From AC-32 sp963765785 (GTDB lineage: Bacteria; Actinomycetota; Thermoleophilia; Gaiellales; Gaiellaceae), in contig CAVXXW010000009.1 of assembly GCA_963765785.1 (NCBI GenBank), positions 372,001-436,000 of the forward strand: a DNA stretch of 64,000 nucleotides. Reading direction: 5' to 3'. A program made the translations under genes and the position numbers. Shown piece after piece: positions 58,851 to 64,000 of the stretch (its first letter is position 1; each line of letters opens with the position of its first letter). The notes under the pieces are model-generated. The model ran no database searches and was not told the DNA's origin. It saw only the letters and a program-made list of their open reading frames with translations.

Positions 58851-59570
58851 GTGGCTGAGACCTCGGACCCGGCTGCTGCGCCACCCGACGAAGAGACGGA
58901 CGAGCCGAACGGGGACGAGTCGGTGACCGAGCTGCTGATTCAGCTCGGGCGTGACGTGAGTGTGCTGGCGTTCTGCGAGGCGCACCTGGCCGCCTCGCGC
59001 AACATGCCGCAGGTGCGGCGAGCGGCTCGTGACCTCGCAGCCGCGCTGGTCGCAGGGATCGCGTTTCTCGCCGCCTTCGTGTTCGCGAACGTCGCCGCGA
59101 TGCTGGGGCTGACGACGGCGCTCCCTGCGTGGCTCGCGGCGCTCGTCCTGACGCTGGCGTGGCTCGTGGTCGGCGGAGTCGTTTCGGTCGCGCTCATGGT
59201 CCGCGCCGGACGCGTGACCGGCTGGAAGTGGTGGCGGCTCTTCACGGCGGGGCGGGACGAGAGCCTGAGGGATCTCGAAGAGGCCCGGGCAGACGCCGAG
59301 GAGGCCGTCCTCGCGACGCTCGAAAACCTTGCCCCTGCGATCACGGTCGAGATCGCCGCGGCGGTCGTGCCCGTCGCGAGCGGTGCGGTGAGCGGTGTCG
59401 TCGACGTCGGCGGCGATCTGATCGAAGCCTCCGACGACATGGTGGAGGCGATCGCCGAGGACCTTCCGGTCGGAGGCGTCGTCAACCAGATGTGGGACGT
59501 CGTGCTGATGCCCGGCCGGTTCGGGCTCCGGGTCGCCACGACTGTGCTCAAGCGCGGCGAGCCCGACTGA
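58851..59570 (+). CDS. Phage-holin-superfamily-III-like membrane protein
   Basis: 239 residues from GTG at 58851. N-terminal acidic tail, then a helix (LLIQLGRDVSVLAFCEAHLA) and two membrane helices (DLAAALVAGIAFLAAFVFAN and WLAALVLTLAWLVVGGVVSV). The C-terminal 130 residues are soluble and acidic. The helix-TM-TM core matches the putative actinobacterial holin-X family found in chromosomes. There are no phage genes nearby, so it is not evidence for a prophage. Confidence 0.75.
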   Translation: MAETSDPAAAPPDEETDEPNGDESVTELLIQLGRDVSVLAFCEAHLAASRNMPQVRRAARDLAAALVAGIAFLAAFVFANVAAMLGLTTALPAWLAALVLTLAWLVVGGVVSVALMVRAGRVTGWKWWRLFTAGRDESLRDLEEARADAEEAVLATLENLAPAITVEIAAAVVPVASGAVSGVVDVGGDLIEASDDMVEAIAEDLPVGGVVNQMWDVVLMPGRFGLRVATTVLKRGEPD

Positions 59571-59666
59571 CGGACTCGCTCTCCCGTTCACGTCGCGGAC
59601 AACTACCGAGCAAGGGCGCGGGATGGCCGAAAGGGCGACGCCATCGTCATTCCCTAGCTTGGCGCC

Positions 59667-59768
59667 ATGGACATCGAGCTCTTCTCGCACCTCCTCACCT
59701 ACGCGATGAACACCGTCGCGCTGGCGGTGAGCGAGCTGGAGGTTTATCTCCTGCTGAAGACCGACTGA
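59667..59768 (+). CDS. Possible 33-residue hydrophobic peptide
   Basis: ATG at 59667 to TGA at 59768. It reads MDIELFSHLLTYAMNTVALA, then VSELEVYLLLKTD: a single amphipathic/hydrophobic helix with acidic residues, and the codons look normal. No ribosome site is clear. Could be a small membrane peptide or chance. Confidence 0.35.
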   Translation: MDIELFSHLLTYAMNTVALAVSELEVYLLLKTD

Positions 59769-59887
59769 GCCTCTGCTCCAGCCGGCCTTGTCGCCTCGCT
59801 CCCGTCCGGCGAGGATGTTCCACGCTCCGATGGGCCGACAGGACGAGACGACGTACAGCAGGACTCGGATGTGGCGCCTCCGGCGCC

Positions 59888-60299
59888 GTGAACCGCTACC
59901 TCAACCGCGTCACGCTGCCGATGGCCAAGAGGCTTCCCGGCTTTGCCGTCCTGACGCACCGTGGCCGTCAAGACCGGACGCAGCTACCGAACGCCGATCA
60001 ACGTCTTCCGGCGCGGCGACGACTACCTCTTCTTCCTCACGTACGGGTCGCAGGCGCAGTGGGTGAAGAACGTTCTCGCCAGTGGGTCCTGCTCGATCGA
60101 GACACGAGGCCGGGTGGTTTGGCTCGCCGAGCCCGAGCTCATCACGGATCCGGAGCTTGGGCCCGCCCCGCCGCCCGTGCGCTTCATCGAAGGGCGGGTC
60201 GCCGGCGTCACGCAGTACCTGCGTATGCGTGCCGCCTCGGGCATGGCTGGCGGAGACGACCTCAGCGGGCCGGGTTCCCCGTCGTTCCGGGGACGCTGA
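59888..60299 (+). pseudogene. DDN-type F420-dependent nitroreductase-family gene, frameshifted
   Basis: GTG at 59888 begins VNRYLNRVTLPMAKRLPGFA to LTHRGR. The rest, KTGRSYRTPINVFRRGDDYL and SQAQWVKNVLASGSCSIETR to RVAGVTQYLRMRAA, is in another frame from about 59961. HRGRKTG(R/K).YRTP is the family signature, so the split falls inside a conserved motif at GGCCGTCAAGACC. Joined length is about 120 residues, normal for deazaflavin (F420H2)-dependent reductases. The 3' end runs into the RibK-like fragment. Confidence 0.75.
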
Positions 60300-60576
60300 A
60301 CCTGCGCCTGCCCAGGCCGCTAGAGCGGGACGATCGCTGGCGGTACGTCGCGGCGAAGGCGATGTGCCCGACTGGCACGAGCGCACCGGCCAGACCGGCT
60401 ACCACGCGGTCGACGTGCTGGTCGCCGGGCGGTACCGGGCGCTGGCCTTCCAGGCCGACGAGCCCGAGGGGCAGGGCTACCCGCCCGACCAGATCGAGCT
60501 GCTGAGCGACACCCACCTGCGCAGGGCCCTCGGCCTCGCGGACGGCGACCTGATCGAGGTCGCGATCCGCGCCTAA
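60230..60576 (+). pseudogene. Archaeal-type (CTP-dependent, DUF120) riboflavin kinase-like fragment
   Basis: The pieces AGFPVVPGTLNLRLPRPLER, DDRWRYVAAK (one frame to about 60357) and DVPDWHERTGQTGYHAVDVL, YPPDQIELLSDTHLRRALGL with ADGDLIEVAIRA (another frame to TAA at 60576) match the DUF120/RibK fold, with the PGTLNLRL signature. The N-terminal part ('G.G..F' and 'WV..Q') is shortened. CTP-dependent RibK is chiefly archaeal; some bacterial homologues exist. Adjacent to a deazaflavin-dependent reductase. Confidence 0.6.
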
Positions 60577-60670
60577 GCCGGGGGACGGGCCCGCCGCGAC
60601 CCGCCCCCGGCTCACCCCTCTCCCTCGATGTGGTAGATGCGCAACCGGGGGCGGAACCTTCGGCGCGCCG

Positions 60671-61627
60671 TTAACCGAGAGCGGGCCGCCGTCGCGCACG
60701 CAGCAGGCCGGCGGCCGTGAGCAGCACGGTCAACGCTGTCGCGCCGAGCGCCCAGCCCCAGACGGGCGTCGCGTCGCCGGCTGCGGTCGTCCGGTTCGCC
60801 GGCCTCGCGACCGCGAACGACGTCCGGTCGACCACGAGCTCGGCGTCGTCCCGGTCGCGGATCACGATCGAGCGGCCGCTGACCGCTAGGCGTAGGCGCC
60901 AGAGGTACTCGTTGCCGGCGAGCGGGTCGAGGTCGATGCAGCGCGCAGTGCCGCGTGCGGTGTCGAGGGCGTGCAGAAAGGGCGTCTTGCCGGCGCCGTC
61001 GTAGAGCGTGTACGCCCAGCGGCCGTCGGGGCTTGTCGCGCGCGAGATCGGCTGCCCGTGCATCTGCTCGCGGTCTCGCGGGTCGACGATCGGCTCGCGG
61101 ATGAGCCTGTCGGCGCGGACGTCGTACGCGCGCACGGCGTAGCGCGTCGGATCTCTCGGCGAGAGGTACTGGATCAGGTAGAGGCGGTTGCCCTTCGGCG
61201 AGACCGCGTCGAAGCTGAAGTCGCCTCGGAGCTGCACGAGCCGCCGCAGGACGAAGCCGCGCGTGCCGAGCACGGCAAGGCTTGTCTCACGGCGCGGGAA
61301 CGAGACGCGCGGCTCGATCAGTACGAGCACCCGGCCGTCGGCGGAGAGCCCGCCGGCCGTCCCGTCGTACGCCACGGCAGGCACAGTGAAGCGCCCGGCG
61401 AGCAACCGCGTGCCGACGATGCGGCCGCCGCGGCGCTGGACGCGCGCGACGAGCGTGTCACGGTTCGCGCTCAGCGTCACGAATCGGTACGCGGAGTGGG
61501 GAACGGTGACGCCGGTCGAGCCGACGTCGACTCCGAGCACCGGCAGGCCGTCCGCGCGGGCTGCCCCGGCTACCACCGCAGCGGCCACGACCCCCGTCGC
61601 GAGAACCAATCCGAGCTTCCCGGCCAT
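60671..61627 (-). CDS. Secreted, C-terminally anchored beta-propeller protein
   Basis: 318 residues. ATG at 61627 is set by AAGGAGG upstream and begins a signal peptide (MAGKLGLVLATGVVAAAVVA). The mature part is beta-rich with propeller-like strands (FSFDAVSPKGNRLYLIQYLS, RATSPDGRWAYTLYDGAGKT). A single C-terminal membrane helix (VWGWALGATALTVLLTAAGL) with a LLRARRRP tail anchors it. No catalytic motif is recognised. Confidence 0.75.
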   Translation of the reverse strand: MAGKLGLVLATGVVAAAVVAGAARADGLPVLGVDVGSTGVTVPHSAYRFVTLSANRDTLVARVQRRGGRIVGTRLLAGRFTVPAVAYDGTAGGLSADGRVLVLIEPRVSFPRRETSLAVLGTRGFVLRRLVQLRGDFSFDAVSPKGNRLYLIQYLSPRDPTRYAVRAYDVRADRLIREPIVDPRDREQMHGQPISRATSPDGRWAYTLYDGAGKTPFLHALDTARGTARCIDLDPLAGNEYLWRLRLAVSGRSIVIRDRDDAELVVDRTSFAVARPANRTTAAGDATPVWGWALGATALTVLLTAAGLLRARRRPALG

Positions 61628-61718
61628 CTCCGCCTCCTTCGTCGCGTACACGAGGCAGATACGAGCGGCGCGGTACATGCGGTCCCTCCAAGCGGGGCCT
61701 TGTGCGTCTGGCCGCCGC

Positions 61719-63194
61719 CTAGCCGACGATTCCGTCGACCTGGCTCCGGTAGCCCTCGCCCTCGTACTCGTGCAGCGGGTGCGGGGCGAGCTGGTGCTCG
61801 CGGATCTCGCCGCTGCGGCGGACGTAGAGCGTGGGGAGGATGGTGCCCTCCTCGTCGACCTCGACGGTTGCGCCGAACGCGTCGGGCCCGGGGGAGTCGA
61901 GGAAGTGCGCTACCGGCTGCACCCCATCGTCGACGTAGCCGTCGGCGCTGGACGAGACGACGCGGCAGAGGTAGCCCTTCTGCACCCAGAGCTCCGGCGC
62001 GACCGAAAGCTCGCGCAAGAGGAAGGCGACCACGTCGTCGACCGGCTCACGGGGCGGCTCGTGGCCGTTCAGCCGCTCGGCGAGGTGCTGCGCGAGGACG
62101 CGCGCGTTGTACCGGAACCCGTTCACGGCGCTCGAGCTCGCGCCGGCGCCGCGCTTGCCGAGGCCGCGCGCGCCCTGCGACGCATTGCCGGCGAAGAAGG
62201 CACCGGACAGCGAGACGCTCTCCCAGAACGGAGTCAGTGCGGGAATCCGGCCGTCGGCGACCGTCACGAGCCCGAGGTCGGGCAGGTCGCGCACCGGCGT
62301 GCGGAAGCCGGTCGCCGCGATGACGTCGTCGACCTCGAACTCGAGCTGCCCGTCCCAGGTGGTGCCGCGGGTGAAGACGCGGAAGCGCTCGCCCTCGCGC
62401 TCGATCCGCTCGATGGTCACGTCGATGACGTAGGTGCCGGGGCCGCCGCGCGCGTACTCGTCGTAGGGGTGCAGGTAGCGCGTGCGAAGCGCCGAGAGCG
62501 CGAGCGCCTCGGTCTGCACCGGTCGCGGCGACCCGAGGGTGATCGAGCGCGCCCACGGCAGGATCCCCTGCGCCACCTCGAAGCCGGAGTTGCGCTTGCC
62601 GACGACGAAGACCTCGCGGTCCTCGTAGCGCGCGGGGTCGCGCGTGTCGACGTAGTGCGCCGCGTGCTCGAGCCCGGGCACGTCGGCCTTCCACGGCTCC
62701 GTCACGCCGAGCGCGAAGACGACCGCGCGCGCCCGGTACTCGCCGTCGCTGGTGACGAGCACGAGGCGCCCGTCGTCCTCGATCCGCGTCGAGTCCCACT
62801 CGCACTCGTAGCGCACCTCCAGCCTTGCCTTCTCAGCGAACGTGGCGATGCTGGCCTCCATCTCCGCGCGCGAGGGCAGGTCGTAGGCGCGGTCCATCAG
62901 GGTCGGCACGAGCGCCTTCAGCTCCGGCTCGTCGGCGAGCAGGCTGTTGTGGTCGTACCACTCGTACTCGCGCGACGTTCGCGCGACCGGGGCGTCGGGC
63001 TTCGTCCATGTGATCAGGCGCTGGAAGATCGGGAAGCGCCGGAACATGCCTCCGGCGCAGTCGTCGCGCGAGAGCACCGCGTGCCGGACGCCGAGCGCAC
63101 GCAGGCAGTAGCTCGTCTGCAGCCCGCCCGGGCCGCTGCCGACGACCACGACGTCGTAGTCGCCCGGCTCGAACGGTCGCGCTACGGCTGCCAC
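61719..63194 (-). CDS. FAD-dependent NAD(P)H oxidoreductase (flavin-monooxygenase-like)
   Basis: 491 residues. FAD-binding Rossmann loop VVVVGSGPGGLQTSYCLRAL at the N-terminus; second nucleotide-binding loop VFVVGKRNSGFEVAQGILPW near residue 195; ATG-type motif VDDVIAATGFRTPV near 305. This is the layout of class B flavin monooxygenases and thioredoxin-reductase-like enzymes. A 120-residue C-terminal extension is specific to this subgroup. The start overlaps the cNMP-binding gene by 13 bp, so the two are co-expressed. Substrate unknown. Confidence 0.87.
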   Translation of the reverse strand: MAAVARPFEPGDYDVVVVGSGPGGLQTSYCLRALGVRHAVLSRDDCAGGMFRRFPIFQRLITWTKPDAPVARTSREYEWYDHNSLLADEPELKALVPTLMDRAYDLPSRAEMEASIATFAEKARLEVRYECEWDSTRIEDDGRLVLVTSDGEYRARAVVFALGVTEPWKADVPGLEHAAHYVDTRDPARYEDREVFVVGKRNSGFEVAQGILPWARSITLGSPRPVQTEALALSALRTRYLHPYDEYARGGPGTYVIDVTIERIEREGERFRVFTRGTTWDGQLEFEVDDVIAATGFRTPVRDLPDLGLVTVADGRIPALTPFWESVSLSGAFFAGNASQGARGLGKRGAGASSSAVNGFRYNARVLAQHLAERLNGHEPPREPVDDVVAFLLRELSVAPELWVQKGYLCRVVSSSADGYVDDGVQPVAHFLDSPGPDAFGATVEVDEEGTILPTLYVRRSGEIREHQLAPHPLHEYEGEGYRSQVDGIVG

Positions 63195-63592
63195 TCGAGC
63201 GTGGCCCGCAGCCGCCGAGCCTCCATCCGCAGCATGCGGAGCGCGAGCTGCGGCCGGTCGAGCAGGAGGCGCTCGAGCTGCTGGGCCGGGATCACGAGGC
63301 AGCGGAGAATCGTCACGGCGACGACGTCCGTGGTCGGCGGGTCGTCGGTCAGCGCCGAGATCTCGCCGAAGAAGTCGCCGCGCCCGAGCCGGGCCAGCTG
63401 CTGGCCGTCGAGGTCGACCGCTGCCTCGCCTTCCAGGATGACGTAGAAGTTGCCGCCGCTGAGGCCCTTGCGCAGGACGCGATCGCCGGCGGCGAACACG
63501 TCCTCCTCGTGTGTGTGCGCGATCGCCTCGAGCTGGGCCGGGGAGAGGTCGGCGAAGAGGGCGAGCTGGCCGAGGGTGTCTGCGACGCTCAC
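63182..63592 (-). CDS. Stand-alone cyclic-nucleotide-binding-domain protein
   Basis: 136 residues, one CNB (CAP-type) beta-barrel: FADLSPAQLEAIAHTHEEDV, FYVILEGEAAVDLDGQQLAR and the phosphate-binding cassette RLGRGDFFGEISALTDDPPT followed by TDVVA. FGE(I/L)(S/A)AL is present but the canonical arginine (R-x-A/S) is replaced by PPTTDV, so nucleotide binding may be weak or altered. There is no helix-turn-helix, so it is not a Crp transcription factor. It probably gates or binds the oxidoreductase encoded directly downstream. Confidence 0.85.
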   Translation of the reverse strand: MSVADTLGQLALFADLSPAQLEAIAHTHEEDVFAAGDRVLRKGLSGGNFYVILEGEAAVDLDGQQLARLGRGDFFGEISALTDDPPTTDVVAVTILRCLVIPAQQLERLLLDRPQLALRMLRMEARRLRATLEWQP

Positions 63593-63652
63593 TGCGGCGT
63601 TTCTATCGCAGTGACGATTCGCCTGCTCGGGTAGGCGGCCGAGGGCTCGAGC

Positions 63653-64000
63653 CTAGAACACGGTCAGCCACACGGCCGTGCCGTGGCCGTGGCTGCGCTG
63701 GTAGGCGTCCTCGGCCGAGAACCGGAGCTTCTTCGGGCCCGAGTCGTCGCCGTGCGAGACGAGCAGCGGATCGGCCCCGTCCTGCACGACCAGGCCGACG
63801 TGCTGCCCCTGTGAAGGCGGCGTCCACACGACGAGGTCGCCCGGCTGCGCGGCGCTCTTCGGGATCTTTCGGCAGTGCGCGAGCATCGAGCCGGTGAACG
63901 CCGGCTGCCTCGCGTCGTATGCACCGGCCGCGTTCGGGTTCGGCGCGCCCGCCCACTGGTAGCAAAGCGTCGCGAAGCCCGAGCAGTCGGTCGCGAGCGG
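63653..64000 (-). CDS. NlpC/P60-like cell-wall peptidase (5' end outside the window)
   Basis: The reading frame runs from the right edge to TAG at 63653. The catalytic cysteine is in LATDCSGFATLCYQWAG, and the histidine is in GQHVGLVVQDGADP after QPGDLVVWTPPSQ, the order of NlpC/P60 gamma-D-glutamyl-diamino-acid peptidases. The N-terminus (any signal or binding domain) is missing. A short internal ATG at 63886 is not the start, since the catalytic Cys lies upstream of it. Confidence 0.82.
   Translation of the reverse strand, partial: PLATDCSGFATLCYQWAGAPNPNAAGAYDARQPAFTGSMLAHCRKIPKSAAQPGDLVVWTPPSQGQHVGLVVQDGADPLLVSHGDDSGPKKLRFSAEDAYQRSHGHGTAVWLTVF

Noticed and set aside
58851..59570. Evidence for a prophage (holin-like gene)
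   Set aside because: Holin-X-like proteins are common chromosomal genes in actinobacteria; no other phage gene is nearby.

Overview
The window is about 70% G+C with GTG, TTG and ATG starts, frequent 4-bp stop/start overlaps and gene content typical of the phylum Actinomycetota: ClpS next to a DUF2017 protein, ANTAR regulators, an F420-type (DDN) reductase, a polyphosphate-glucokinase-like ROK kinase, an alpha/beta-hydrolase-cyclase fusion and a resuscitation-type transglycosylase. A soil or freshwater member of the class Thermoleophilia is my best guess. It is a chromosomal segment: there is no replication, phage or plasmid module.

Layout. 0-8 kb: BrkB membrane protein, PAS-LuxR regulator, DMT transporter, RecQ helicase, rhomboid, bL31, HxlR regulator, GFA protein, WrbA. 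8.1-11.3 kb: minus-strand unit SCP2 protein, glycogen-debranching-like enzyme, two small genes, with three apparent frameshifts. 11.3-22.4 kb: degenerate ion channel, COG4280 membrane protein, secreted phosphoesterase, ROK kinase, methyltransferase with FG-GAP/PASTA protein, cyclase fusion, TOPRIM protein. 22.4-32 kb: PEP-mutase-family enzyme, a badly frameshifted secreted PD40 propeller, C39-like peptidase, trypsin-like protease, phytase-esterase-like protein, P450, QueF. 32-35.3 kb: secreted protein with ten about 76-residue Cys-pair modules. 35.4-39.3 kb: AAA ATPase behind 23-bp-spaced repeats, then a kinase and a partly decayed sugar/glycan patch (RmlC, GT2, Gfo/Idh). 39.4-45.7 kb: a coherent gamma-glutamylation (Puu-like) amine catabolic cluster: permease, glutamine-synthetase-like ligase, C26 hydrolase, VOC protein, aldehyde dehydrogenase, SDR. 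45.6-51.6 kb: USP, sulfotransferase, MFS, transglycosylase, primary-like sigma factor, ClpS, DUF2017, YjbQ. 51.7 kb: tRNA with anticodon CAU and two strong terminators.

52-57.3 kb is a looser, more AT-containing regulatory island: small proteins, an ANTAR protein translationally coupled to a second primary-like sigma factor, a REC-ANTAR response regulator, two matching CRP/FNR-like dyads and 0.9 kb of non-coding DNA with nested inverted repeats. It is the most promising place for undescribed regulation. 57.3-64 kb: flippase-like membrane protein, DUF4234, holin-like protein, broken DDN reductase and RibK-like riboflavin kinase, secreted propeller, FAD oxidoreductase coupled to a lone cyclic-nucleotide-binding protein, and a truncated NlpC/P60 peptidase.

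Caution on quality: about ten loci show clean domain sequence split over two or three frames, often at short G/C runs. Inside the repeat protein, sister modules differ by single-base indels exactly where the frame is lost. Either the assembly has indel errors or this genome has many young pseudogenes; reads are needed to decide.
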